Shown piece after piece: positions 18,370-26,462 of a stretch of 64,000 nucleotides of DNA (position 1 is its first letter; every line of letters starts with the position of its first letter). The stretch is from NCBI RefSeq assembly GCF_001693515.2, contig NZ_CP042968.1, positions 4,898,001 through 4,962,000 of the forward strand. The letters are read 5' to 3'. The notes under the pieces are model-generated. The model did no database searches, had not been told where the DNA came from, and worked only from the letters and a program-made list of their open reading frames with translations. This DNA comes from Bradyrhizobium paxllaeri. Lineage in GTDB: Bacteria > Pseudomonadota > Alphaproteobacteria > Rhizobiales > Xanthobacteraceae. The position numbers and the translations under genes are program-made.

Positions 18370-18395
18370 AAGTCTCCCTGTTTGCTGGGAGACTT
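18370..18395 (+). promoter_or_regulatory. Hairpin sequestering the pilZ gene ribosome site
   Basis: AAGTCTCCC (18370-18378) and GGGAGACTT (18387-18395) are perfect 9-base complementary arms with an 8-base loop. The right arm contains GGGAGA, the only good ribosome site for the ATG at 18399. In mRNA the hairpin would hide it, so translation may depend on melting or on a trans-acting factor. Confidence 0.6.
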
Positions 18396-18398
18396 TCA

Positions 18399-18755
18399 AT
18401 GCAGGATCGACGCGAGAGCGTGCGCGATAAAGTGATGTATGGCGGCGTCGCCGAGATCGGCGAGCGTGGCGCGACGCGCGAATGCATCGTCCGCAACATC
18501 TCCGATCGCGGTGCGACCATCGAGTTCAGCAATGACGTCCAGTTGCCAAAGGAACAGCTCTCGCTGCGGATCGCGCGCAAGGGCCGCTCCTTCCTCGCCA
18601 AAGTGATCTGGTGGCGCGATAATTTCGTCGGGGTCGCATTCCGCGCGGAAAGCCCGGCCGAGCCGGTCTCCGATATCGAGGAGCGGCTGCGCAAAAGCGA
18701 GATCAAGAAGCGGCAACTCCAGCGCCAGATCGACGAACTGCTCGGCGAACGCTGA
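18399..18755 (+). CDS. PilZ domain protein
   Basis: 118-residue single-domain PilZ protein, a likely cyclic-di-GMP receptor. Both ligand motifs are present: RxxxR as R5-ESV-R9 and the N/DxSxxG motif as N33-I-S35-D-R-G38. The beta-barrel strand KGRSFLAKVIWWRDNFVGVAF follows, and the last 35 residues form a charged helix (DIEERLRKSEIKKRQLQRQIDELL). The ATG at 18399 has GGGAGA six bases upstream, inside a hairpin. The role (motility, exopolysaccharide or development) cannot be told. Confidence 0.92.
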   Translation: MQDRRESVRDKVMYGGVAEIGERGATRECIVRNISDRGATIEFSNDVQLPKEQLSLRIARKGRSFLAKVIWWRDNFVGVAFRAESPAEPVSDIEERLRKSEIKKRQLQRQIDELLGER

Positions 18756-18832
18756 AGGCTCGCAGGGCCTTACGCACCACGATAGACAACCTATAGTGCA
18801 GCACAGCCCACCACGGTCTTGTTGGAGGTAAC

Positions 18833-19018
18833 ATGTCTCCAAAACCGCCAGACGACCTGCCCGTCTATCGCCTCCTGACCGGCAGGGACGACGCGGCGTT
18901 CTGCCGGCGCGTTTCCGAAGCCATTGAGCTCGGATACGTGCTGTATGGCTCGCCTTCCCTGACATTCAACGGCGAATATGTCGTGGCCGCCCAGGCGGTG
19001 GTTTGGCCGGGCAGCTAA
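18833..19018 (+). CDS. DUF1737 domain protein
   Basis: 61-residue protein matching the DUF1737 family: YRLLTGRDDAAFCRRVSEAIELGYVLYGSPSLTFNG is the complete domain. The start is supported by GGAGGTAAC just before the ATG. The function is unknown; such proteins are small, soluble and widespread in Proteobacteria. The stop is followed directly by a dispersed repeat element. Confidence 0.85.
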   Translation: MSPKPPDDLPVYRLLTGRDDAAFCRRVSEAIELGYVLYGSPSLTFNGEYVVAAQAVVWPGS

Positions 19019-19117
19019 AGCGTTTTCCAGCAAAGTGGAAGCCGGTTCGCGTCAAGAAAACGCGTCAACTCAAGAATCTAGAGTCCCGTTCCGATTCAAT
19101 CGGAACGGGGCTCTAGG
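19019..19117 (+). repeat. Dispersed rhizobial element (GCGTTTTC...GAAAACGCG)
   Basis: AAGCGTTTTCCAGCAAAGTGG followed by CCGGTTCGCGTCAAGAAAACGCGTCA is a common Bradyrhizobium-type intergenic element. It is followed by CTAGAGTCCCGTTCCGAT, which pairs with ATCGGAACGGGGCTCTAG (19101-19117) to make a long hairpin. Partial copies occur at 39568-39609 and, inverted, at 40025-40071. Confidence 0.75.
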
Positions 19118-19121
19118 CATC

Positions 19122-19157
19122 AAAAAGCCGGCGGGTCCTGCGACACGCCGGCTCTTT
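19122..19157 (-). terminator. Rho-independent terminator of clpA
   Basis: On the minus strand AGCCGGCG and CGCCGGCT (19153-19146 and 19133-19126) pair around a 12-base loop and are followed by TTTTTG. It lies just past the clpA stop at 19176. Confidence 0.75.
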
Positions 19158-19175
19158 GTTTCAGATGTGAGGCCG

Positions 19176-21581
19176 CTACACCTTGACCAGCGGGCCCTTC
19201 GAGGCCGGCCCCTTGGAGCCGCCGCCGCCCCCATTGGGGCCGCCCGGCTTCGGCTTGCGCTTGCGCGACACCGGCAGCTTTTCCGGCTTCGGCGTGACCG
19301 GTCCCTCGACGAACTCGAAGCCGATCTTGTCCTTGTCCTCGGCGTCCTTGACCAGCACGACGCGGACATGGCCGCCGCCCTTGAGCTGACCGAACAGCAC
19401 CTCGTCCGCCAGCGGCTTCTTGATGTGCTCCTGGATCACACGGGCCATCGGCCGCGCGCCCATCTGCTCGTCATAGCCATGCTCGATCAGCCAGGCCTTG
19501 GCGGGCTCCGACAGCTCGATGGTGACGTCGCGGTCGGCGAGCTGCGCCTCGAGCTGCAGTACGAACTTCTCGACCACCATGCCGATGACGTCGGCATTGA
19601 GATGGGCGAACGAGACGATCGCGTCCAGCCGGTTGCGGAATTCCGGCGCGAACTGGCGGTTGATCGCCTCGTGGTCGTCGCCCTCCCGCTTGTTGCGCGT
19701 GAAACCGAAGGCCTGGCGCGCGAGATCCGCGGCGCCCGCGTTCGTGGTCATGATCAGGATCACGTTGCGGAAGTTCACCTGCTTGCCGTTGTGGTCGGTC
19801 AAGCGGCCGTGGTCCATGATCTGCAGCAGCACGTTGTAGAGATCCGGATGCGCCTTCTCGATTTCGTCGAGCAGCACCACGCAATGCGGATGCTGATCCA
19901 CGCCGTCGGTCAACAGGCCGCCCTGGTCGAAGCCGACATAGCCGGGAGGCGCGCCGATCAGGCGCGACACCGTGTGCCGCTCCATATATTCGGACATGTC
20001 GAAGCGCAGCAGCTCGACGCCGAGCGAGGCCGCCAGCTGTTTTGCAACTTCGGTCTTGCCGACGCCGGTGGGGCCGGAGAACAGGTAGGAGCCGATCGGC
20101 TTCTCCGGCTCGCGCAAGCCGGCGCGCGCCAGCTTGATCGAGGCCGACAGCGACTCGATCGCCTTGTCCTGGCCGAACACCACGCGCTTCAAGGTCTGCT
20201 CGAGATGCTTCAGCACCTCGGCATCGTCCTTCGACACGCTCTTGGGCGGAATCCGCGCCATGGTTGCGATCGTGGTCTCGATTTCCTTGATGCCGATGGT
20301 CTTCTTGCGCCGATTCTCGGCGACCAGCATCTGCGCCGCGCCCGACTCGTCGATCACGTCGATCGCCTTGTCCGGCAGCTTGCGGTCGTGGATGTAGCGC
20401 GACGACAATTGCACCGCCGCCTCGATCGCCTCGTTGGTGTATTTCAGCCGATGATAATCCTCGAAATAGGGCTTCAAGCCCTTGAGGATCGCAATCGCGT
20501 CTTCCACCGTCGGCTCGTTGACGTCGATCTTCTGGAAGCGCCGCACCAGCGCGCGGTCCTTCTCGAAATGCTGGCGGTATTCCTTGTAGGTCGTCGAACC
20601 CATGCAGCGGATCGTGCCGGAGGCGAGTGCCGGCTTGAGCAGGTTGGACGCATCCATCGCGCCGCCGGAGGTGGCGCCTGCCCCGATCACGGTGTGAATT
20701 TCATCGATGAACAGGATGGCATTCGGATGCGCCTCCAGTTCCTTCAGCACCTGCTTCAAGCGCTCCTCGAAATCGCCGCGGTAGCGCGTGCCGGCGAGCA
20801 GCGTGCCCATGTCGAGCGAGAACACGGTGGCGGCCGCCAGCACTTCCGGCACTTCGGAATCGACGATGCGCTTGGCGAGCCCTTCCGCAATCGCGGTCTT
20901 GCCGACGCCGGCTTCGCCGACGAACAGCGGGTTGTTCTTCTGGCGGCGGCACAGCACCTGGATCGCGCGGTTGATCTCGGAATTGCGTCCGATCACCGGA
21001 TCGATCTTGCCGTCGCGCGCCTTCTTGTTGAGATTGACGCAATAGGTCTCGAGCGCCTCGCCCTTCTTCTTGGCGTCCTCGTTACCCTTGGTCTCGGTCT
21101 CCTCGTCGACGCCGCGAACGGGGCGCGCTTCGGAGACGCCCGGCCGCTTGGCGATGCCGTGGCTGATGTAGTTGACCGCGTCATACCGCGTCATGTCCTG
21201 CTCCTGCAGGAAGTACGCGGCGTGGCTTTCGCGCTCCGCGAAGATCGCGATCAGCACGTTGGCGCCGGTCACTTCCTCGCGACCGGAGGACTGGACGTGA
21301 ATCACCGCGCGCTGGATGACGCGCTGGAATCCTGCGGTCGGCTTGGCGTCGTCGGCGCCATCAGTCACCAGATTTTCGAATTCGGTCTCGAGATAGTTGA
21401 CGAGGCTGGTGCGCAGCTTGTCGAGATCGACGCTGCAGGCACGCATCACCGCGGCCGCATCCGAGTCATCGATCAGCGACAGCAGAAGATGTTCGAGCGT
21501 CGCATACTGATGGTGACGCTCGTTTGCAATCGCCAGCGCACGATGCAGGGATTGTTCAAGGCTTTGGGAAAAAGTTGGCAT
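19176..21581 (-). CDS. clpA: ATP-dependent Clp protease ATP-binding subunit ClpA
   Basis: 801-residue AAA+ unfoldase that feeds substrates to ClpP. The N-terminal repeat domain ([33 protein letters not shown]) is the ClpS docking region. D1 has Walker [14 protein letters not shown] and Walker [17 protein letters not shown]2 has [13 protein letters not shown] and [12 protein letters not shown]. The tail (residues about 755-801) is a Lys/Pro/Gly-rich extension ending GPLVKV, longer than in E. coli (758 residues) and usual in rhizobia. clpS lies 279 bases upstream on the same strand. The long frame on the opposite strand is a shadow. Confidence 0.97.
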   Translation of the reverse strand: MPTFSQSLEQSLHRALAIANERHHQYATLEHLLLSLIDDSDAAAVMRACSVDLDKLRTSLVNYLETEFENLVTDGADDAKPTAGFQRVIQRAVIHVQSSGREEVTGANVLIAIFAERESHAAYFLQEQDMTRYDAVNYISHGIAKRPGVSEARPVRGVDEETETKGNEDAKKKGEALETYCVNLNKKARDGKIDPVIGRNSEINRAIQVLCRRQKNNPLFVGEAGVGKTAIAEGLAKRIVDSEVPEVLAAATVFSLDMGTLLAGTRYRGDFEERLKQVLKELEAHPNAILFIDEIHTVIGAGATSGGAMDASNLLKPALASGTIRCMGSTTYKEYRQHFEKDRALVRRFQKIDVNEPTVEDAIAILKGLKPYFEDYHRLKYTNEAIEAAVQLSSRYIHDRKLPDKAIDVIDESGAAQMLVAENRRKKTIGIKEIETTIATMARIPPKSVSKDDAEVLKHLEQTLKRVVFGQDKAIESLSASIKLARAGLREPEKPIGSYLFSGPTGVGKTEVAKQLAASLGVELLRFDMSEYMERHTVSRLIGAPPGYVGFDQGGLLTDGVDQHPHCVVLLDEIEKAHPDLYNVLLQIMDHGRLTDHNGKQVNFRNVILIMTTNAGAADLARQAFGFTRNKREGDDHEAINRQFAPEFRNRLDAIVSFAHLNADVIGMVVEKFVLQLEAQLADRDVTIELSEPAKAWLIEHGYDEQMGARPMARVIQEHIKKPLADEVLFGQLKGGGHVRVVLVKDAEDKDKIGFEFVEGPVTPKPEKLPVSRKRKPKPGGPNGGGGGSKGPASKGPLVKV

Positions 21582-21860
21582 TCTCGTCCTCTATGGCCCC
21601 TCGGTCATCATGATCGCCATTACCCGGTCAGGCAACAACAACCTTCGTCATCCCCTGTCACATAGTGTCATATAGTTACGCACGATCGTGGCGAAAGACC
21701 GGTTCCGCAAGCGTGGTTTTCCTCTAAATTTGCGCGCCACGGCTGCACCCCTCCCCCGAAAAACTACCGGGAAACGATCAGCACCGAACTCTGGCTTCCG
21801 TCAGCACCGAACAATGCAAGACCCGTTCCTTTGTTCAGCCGGGTCGAGCGCCACGCGCGG

Positions 21861-22193
21861 CTATTTTTTTTCCATCACGCATTGCAGGGGATGCTGGTGC
21901 TTGCGCGCAAAATCCATGACCTGCGTCACTTTGGTCTCGGCAATCTCGTAAGTGAACACGCCGCACTCACCGATCCCGTGGTGATGGACATGGAGCATGA
22001 TCTTGGTGGCCGCCTCGGCGTCCTTCTGGAAGAACTTCTCCAGCACGTGAACGACGAACTCCATCGGGGTGTAGTCGTCGTTCAGAATGAGGACGCGATA
22101 GAGGTTCGGACGCTTGGTCTTGGGCTTGACCTTGGTGATGACCGACGTCGACGGCCCGTTGGTTCCGGCGTTGCGGTTCTCGTCATTGCCCAT
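21861..22193 (-). CDS. clpS: ATP-dependent Clp protease adaptor ClpS
   Basis: 110-residue N-end-rule adaptor that delivers substrates to ClpA. The binding pocket motif [15 protein letters not shown] (N38, D39, D40) and [22 protein letters not shown] are present. A disordered 28-residue lead precedes the core, needed for delivery in the family. ATG at 22193 is preferred over an in-frame start at 22259, which would add a Ser/Pro-rich stretch. It lies upstream of clpA on the same strand. Confidence 0.95.
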   Translation of the reverse strand: MGNDENRNAGTNGPSTSVITKVKPKTKRPNLYRVLILNDDYTPMEFVVHVLEKFFQKDAEAATKIMLHVHHHGIGECGVFTYEIAETKVTQVMDFARKHQHPLQCVMEKK

Positions 22194-22680
22194 TCGGGGA
22201 GCTGAAGCAGATGACGTTGCCGGCACGGGCGAACAAGCTTTGGAGGATGACTGCAACATGGCTCAGGGCGTTCGAAATTCCACAGGGGTGATGACCGGAA
22301 AGCGCATCCTGGCTCGCTCGCGATCGGCTCTGGCATGAGCCACCGCCTCGTACCCAGCAACGCATTTTCCAGATCGCCGCTCCCGGTCCGACCCGTTGAC
22401 CGGATCGGCATCTGGAATATGGGTCCGCCGCCGGATCACCGCAAGCGCATTGATGCTGCCCTGGCGCGACCCGCGACCGGCCCGATTCCCGGCTCGGCTA
22501 TCCGAACCAAGGTTAATCGTTTCTGCCGGATTTGACAAAGGACCGTAGTGGGCCGTTTAGCCGCCGTTGACGATACCGGGCTGTGCACGGGCTTTGACCC
22601 GTTTTTTGCGGAACCGGTTTACCGCCTGTTCAGCGGCTCGGGCGGAAATGCCCGGTAGAAACCACATTTGCGGTGAGGCC
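22194..22680. other. 487-base divergent intergenic region
   Basis: This space separates clpS (minus) from the TadG-like gene (plus). It should hold both promoters. A TTGACA at 22532-22537 is the only clear -35-like hexamer I see, with no convincing -10. Open frames here are low-information and were not called. Confidence 0.5.
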
Positions 22681-24042
22681 ATGCTCGATACAGTCGTATT
22701 CCGTCGCATTCGCACGGCTGCACGCCGGTTCGCCGGCGCCAAGGACGGCAACATCGCGATCCTGTTCGGGATCGCGGTCATCCCGATCATCAGCTTCGTC
22801 GGCGCGGCGGTCGACTACACCCGCGCCAACAGTGCCCGCTCCTCGATGCAGGCCGCGCTCGATTCGACCGCCCTGATGCTGTCGAAGGACCTGACCGAGG
22901 GCACGATTACCGCCTCCCAGATCTCGGCGAAGGCAGACTCGTATTTCAAGGCCCTCTACACCAACAATGAAGCCAAATCGATCTCGATCACCGCGACCTA
23001 CACCCAAGCCACCGGCAACGGTTCGACCATCCTGGTCAAGGGCTCGGGCTCCATAGATACCGGTTTCATGCGGGTTGTCGGCTTCCCGACCATGGACTTC
23101 AATACCAGTTCCACCTCGGTCTGGGGCAACGTGCGCATGCGGGTCGCGCTGGCGCTCGACGTGACGGGGTCGATGAACGACGACGGCAAGATGACCGCCA
23201 TGAAGCCGGCCGCCAAGGCCCTGATCGACCAGATCGCGGCCCTCGCCAAGAACCCCGGCGATGTCTACATTTCGCTGATCCCGTTTGCCAAGGATGTCAA
23301 TGTCGGCGCCAGCAACTACAACGAAAGCTGGATCAATTGGACCGACTGGGAGGCGGTAAACGGCACCTGCAGCAACAACAACTACTCGACGAAAAGCTCC
23401 TGTCTGGCCAGCAACTGGCGGACCTGGACGCCCAGGAACCACAATACCTGGAACGGTTGCGTGACGGACCGCGACGAGGACTACGACAAAACGAACACCA
23501 CGCCGAACAACAACACGTCGCTTCCGTCCACCCAGTTTTACGCCGAGCAGTACAACGCATGCCCGGCGCAACTGATGGGCCTTACCTATGATTTCACCGC
23601 CCTGAAGGCCAAAGTCGACACGCTTACTCCGAACGGCGGTACCAACCAGACGATCGGCATCGCCTGGGGATGGCAATCCCTCACTCAAGGCGTGCCGCTC
23701 AATGCGCCGGCGGAAGATTCCAACTACACCTACAAGAAGGTGCTGATCGTGATGTCCGACGGCCTGAACACGCAAGATCGCTGGCCCTCACACGGCAACG
23801 GCCAGACCCAATACAATGGTGCGATCGACGCGCGTCAGAAGATCCAGTGCGACAACATCAAGGCCCAAGGCATCGTCATCTACACGATGCACGTCAACAC
23901 CAACAATGATCCGACCTCGGCAGTTCTGAAGTATTGCGCCAGCGGTGACGACAAGTTCTCCACCGTGACGTCCTCGAGCCAGATCGCACAGGCTTTCACC
24001 GCGATCGGGACGTCGCTCTCGAAGCTGCGCGTCTATCGATAG
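22681..24042 (+). CDS. TadG-like pilus assembly protein with von Willebrand A domain
   Basis: 453-residue protein. An N-terminal TadE/TadG-type segment has a positively charged lead, GNIAILFGIAVIPIISFVGAAVDYTRA as membrane helix (residues 24-49), and the ARSSMQAALDSTALMLSKD motif. A large VWA domain follows with MIDAS DVTGSM at D160 and a second acidic site near VLIVMSDGLNT. The central insert is Asn/Thr/Trp-rich (about residues 215-310). The ATG at 22681 follows GGTGAGG. TadG-type proteins go with Flp/Tad pili, but no other tad gene is here, so it is an isolated member. A strong terminator follows. Confidence 0.9.
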   Translation: MLDTVVFRRIRTAARRFAGAKDGNIAILFGIAVIPIISFVGAAVDYTRANSARSSMQAALDSTALMLSKDLTEGTITASQISAKADSYFKALYTNNEAKSISITATYTQATGNGSTILVKGSGSIDTGFMRVVGFPTMDFNTSSTSVWGNVRMRVALALDVTGSMNDDGKMTAMKPAAKALIDQIAALAKNPGDVYISLIPFAKDVNVGASNYNESWINWTDWEAVNGTCSNNNYSTKSSCLASNWRTWTPRNHNTWNGCVTDRDEDYDKTNTTPNNNTSLPSTQFYAEQYNACPAQLMGLTYDFTALKAKVDTLTPNGGTNQTIGIAWGWQSLTQGVPLNAPAEDSNYTYKKVLIVMSDGLNTQDRWPSHGNGQTQYNGAIDARQKIQCDNIKAQGIVIYTMHVNTNNDPTSAVLKYCASGDDKFSTVTSSSQIAQAFTAIGTSLSKLRVYR

Positions 24043-24078
24043 ACCTCGACAAGCCCCGCCAAGAAAACTCAGCCAAGA

Positions 24079-24109
24079 AAAAGCCCGGCCGAAACGGCCG
24101 GGCTTTTTT
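24079..24109 (+). terminator. Rho-independent terminator after the TadG-like gene
   Basis: AAAAGCCCGGCCG and CGGCCGGGCTTTT form a 13-bp stem with an AAA loop, followed by T residues, 37 bases after the stop codon. A very similar stem is used behind the phasin gene. Confidence 0.85.
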
Positions 24110-24199
24110 GTTCCCGGTTTTCACGGCAGCCGCAGCGCTGCATTGACCAGGGGCGCCGCCGCCCCTTGATCATTGTAACCATTGGTTCGACATCCCATG

Positions 24200-24210
24200 G
24201 TGCGTCGCAC
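24200..24210. promoter_or_regulatory. Orphan GTGCGTCGCAC palindrome
   Basis: An 11-base palindrome with the same core as the 15-base palindrome upstream of the phasin gene (26166-26180), here extended only on the right (GTGCGTCGCACAA). It lies between the TadG-like gene terminator and the 3' end of the GYD gene, so no gene is clearly controlled by it. Confidence 0.35.
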
Positions 24211-24280
24211 AATTCCTCCCAGGGATCGTTGCTCCCTCGTTATGTCCGGCCCGCGTCGAAGCAGCACCGCGAATTTGTAT

Positions 24281-24652
24281 TCAAGCCTCGCTGGAATCGA
24301 TCCCTACCCCGTAGTAGTCGGCTCGGCCTGCCGATCGGAATTTCTGAGTAAGCTCGCCTGCCCGCCGGAACGCTTTCGCCGTATCACTCGCCGTGAGCGC
24401 CACGGTGGTGGTGATGTCCGAAAGGCTTCCGCCGGCCGCAGCGGCAAGCACCGCTGAAATCATCGTGGGCTCATCCGGCGCTTCCGCGATGATCAGCCAA
24501 TCGTAGGGCCCCAATGTCAGATACCAGCTGATCAGTCTACCGCCGGCGGCCGCGAACAATTCCGCCACCGCCTCGGAACGATCCTCCGGATTCGCTGACA
24601 TCCCCTTGATGGCTGCGGCGGTGTAACGCCCCTGGGAAATGTAGATCGTCAT
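24281..24652 (-). CDS. GYD domain protein
   Basis: 123-residue member of the GYD family. MTIYISQGRYTAAAIKGMSANPEDR opens the domain and LTLGPYDWLIIAEAPDEPTM carries the GxYD motif as GPYD. A 20-residue C-terminal tail (SAGRADYYGVGIDSSEA) follows. It is distinct from the 97-residue GYD protein at 2635. The biochemical role is unknown. Confidence 0.85.
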   Translation of the reverse strand: MTIYISQGRYTAAAIKGMSANPEDRSEAVAELFAAAGGRLISWYLTLGPYDWLIIAEAPDEPTMISAVLAAAAGGSLSDITTTVALTASDTAKAFRRAGELTQKFRSAGRADYYGVGIDSSEA

Positions 24653-24847
24653 GCTGGCCTCCTCTGCATTCGCCGATGGTCATTCTCCGTCATATGGCGG
24701 CGGAGGCCAACTTGTGAGCAATTGACCTCGAAGACCAGCCAAGTCTGTCAGCAATTCTGTCGGTATCTGTCCGGGATGAATGACTGCGGAAAAGCGGACT
24801 CGGCCTTTCGCATGACATGGCATATTGCTGACGTCCTTCATTCGAGG

Positions 24848-25060
24848 TCACGCTGATCGTTGCTTCGTCATCTCGTTGAGCGCGCTGAGTGCGACAGCTC
24901 TCAACCCCTCCAGGGTAATGTTTCCCCTTCTCGCGCTCAGCTTCAATTTCTGCGCGATGTAGCGACGCTGTTCATGATCGCCGCCATTGGGAAAGACGCG
25001 GCACGTTTCTTCCAAAACGAATTCCATATTTGCAATCGACCGGGCATCCAGCTTGGTCAT
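24848..25060 (-). CDS. Small conserved hypothetical protein
   Basis: 70-residue protein beginning MTKLDARSIANMEFVLEETCR, with no membrane segment. The ATG at 25060 has AGAGGAAGGGTG directly upstream. The middle (HEQRRYIAQKLKLSARRGNITLEGLRAVALSALNEM) looks helical and occurs widely among Bradyrhizobium unknowns as far as I recall. The next gene upstream on the same strand ends 36 bases before it, so the two may be one transcript. Confidence 0.65.
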   Translation of the reverse strand: MTKLDARSIANMEFVLEETCRVFPNGGDHEQRRYIAQKLKLSARRGNITLEGLRAVALSALNEMTKQRSA

Positions 25061-25096
25061 CACCCTTCCTCTCCACGAGCGCGCCAAGGATCACTT

Positions 25097-25294
25097 TCAA
25101 GTTGCAGACTTCAAACCGGGCGACGAAAGCCACCCGCTCATATGGGCGGCGGCTTCATTCTGGCTGATCCGTCGCAAGACGTGATCCCGGACAGCGCCCG
25201 GCGGCAGCATCCTGGCTTGCTCGCGCAACTGCTCCGTATCTTCGGATAACCGTTCTTCAAGCGACAATGTTTGTTTGAACCGACGGCGCTTCAT
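25097..25294 (-). CDS. Small conserved hypothetical protein
   Basis: 65-residue basic helical protein, MKRRRFKQTLSLEERLSEDT, then EQLREQARMLPPGAVRDHVL and a C-terminal SGWLSSPGLK. I recognise it as a common small rhizobial protein (family with EERL..EA..LREQA..LPPG...) of unknown function. The start at 25294 follows GGAAGGAG; an upstream in-frame start lacks a ribosome site. Confidence 0.72.
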   Translation of the reverse strand: MKRRRFKQTLSLEERLSEDTEQLREQARMLPPGAVRDHVLRRISQNEAAAHMSGWLSSPGLKSAT

Positions 25295-25724
25295 GCGCTG
25301 CTCCTTCCCCTGCCTGCTAGCGTGGAGGGCGGGAGCGCAACTGGCGTTCTCATCACCGATGGATACCCGGAGACCGCGCGGTGACATGCTCCAATGCCTG
25401 CACCTTCACCAAGTTCCTAAAAAGTGCGACAGTACAAGCAGCACAAGTTGAGTAATTGCAGCGAAATGCTCAGTTGAGGCCGTAGAACTCCGCGCCATTA
25501 TTCAGCCGCTCCTCGCTCCTGTTCAACCTTCCCGCCAGGCTAGTTCTTGGCTAATCGTTTTGGCCGCTCTCCAGCATCGTCCTTTCCACGTCGTGAGGTG
25601 CCGCGAGACGGTCGAATAACTCGCGCTCCTTTGGATCGATCGCGAGCTTTCCAATTCGCTCATGAAAAAACCCGGCCGAAACGGCCGGGCTTTCTTTTTG
25701 TCGAAGCGCGAAGTCGCGAACGGA
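25295..25724. other. Intergenic region upstream of two small genes
   Basis: 430 bases between the 65-residue unknown and the phasin gene. It holds the phasin terminator at 25664-25696 and presumably the promoter of the small minus-strand pair. No other structure or coding signal was recognised. Confidence 0.5.
25664..25696 (-). terminator. Rho-independent terminator of the phasin gene
   Basis: CCCGGCCG (25671-25678) and CGGCCGGG (25682-25689) form the stem; on the minus strand it is followed by TTTTTT. It lies about 30 bases past the phasin stop. A T-rich tract on the plus side means it may work in both directions. Confidence 0.8.
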
Positions 25725-26066
25725 TTAGTGCGAAGCCGGGTTGAACTTCGCGACCAGGCCTTCGTAGGGCTTGAAGGTCTGCTTGGCGAGATCGGTGTAG
25801 AGGCCGGCGATCTTCTGCGATTCCGCGACGAAGGTCTCGTAGGACGAGCGCGCGTATTCGGTCTGCGCTTCGATCGCCTTGTCCAGCGACTTCACGCCGG
25901 AAAGCTTTTCGACGAACGACTTGGTGTCTTCGAATGACTTCTTGGCGTAGTCGCCATAGGCGGTCGCGATCGCCTGAACGCCGCTCTGCAGGTTGCTCGC
26001 GGAGGCGGCAACCGTCTCGAGATGTTCTTTGCCGTAGTTCTGAATGTCTTCAACTTTGACCATCAT
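25725..26066 (-). CDS. Phasin family protein
   Basis: 113-residue helical phasin that coats polyhydroxybutyrate granules. Visible are the Phasin_2-type helix EHLETVAASASNLQSGVQAIATAYGDYAKKSFEDTKSF and AIEAQTEYARSSYETFVAESQKIAGLYTDLAKQTFKPYE. The start ATGATG at 26066 follows AAAGGAC. Two palindromic TGTGC boxes lie 70-115 bases upstream, consistent with control by the PHB-responsive repressor PhaR. A terminator follows the gene. PHB synthesis genes are not in the window. Confidence 0.93.
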   Translation of the reverse strand: MMVKVEDIQNYGKEHLETVAASASNLQSGVQAIATAYGDYAKKSFEDTKSFVEKLSGVKSLDKAIEAQTEYARSSYETFVAESQKIAGLYTDLAKQTFKPYEGLVAKFNPASH

Positions 26067-26136
26067 GGAGTCCTTTCCCAGACTGCAGGTGCAAACCGAT
26101 TGCCGGGAGGCCCGGCTCCCTGACACCCTCCATATA

Positions 26137-26180
26137 TGTGCACTGCACAATAAAGTCAAGGAATATTGTGCGTCGCACAA
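26137..26180 (-). promoter_or_regulatory. Paired palindromic operators upstream of phasin (PhaR-like)
   Basis: TGTGCACTGCACA (26137-26149) and TTGTGCGTCGCACAA (26166-26180) are both perfect palindromes around a single base. Their centres are 30 bases apart, about three helical turns. TGC-rich palindromes of this sort are what PhaR repressors bind in other alphaproteobacteria; assignment to PhaR is inference. Confidence 0.65.
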
Positions 26181-26462
26181 ATACGGCCAATTAGCGGAAA
26201 AGACCGGGGTCCTACGCAACGCTTAATTAATCTTTTGGAAACCCGCCCGGCCTAACCTCAATCTTGGACTTGTTCGTCTTCCGACAGACAGCCTGAAAGC
26301 TGTGTGTGAACAGCATCTTAGCTAGAACAACGACCTGATCGGCCGCCCCAGCCGCGTGTAGTGGCCGGATCGGCACCTCGAGCGGGAGAAACTCAGCGGC
26401 TGGTGGGCACAATTTCGCCTCACGGGCCGGTGATCAAGACAGAAATTGGGACGGGGAAGTAA

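Noticed and set aside
18978..21665. 895-codon open frame on the plus strand opposite clpA
   Set aside because: Composition is Arg/Leu/His-rich with no domain; it is an antisense shadow of high-GC clpA.
22681..24042. Full Tad/Flp pilus locus
   Set aside because: Only one TadG-like gene is present; no tadA/B/C, cpa or flp genes.
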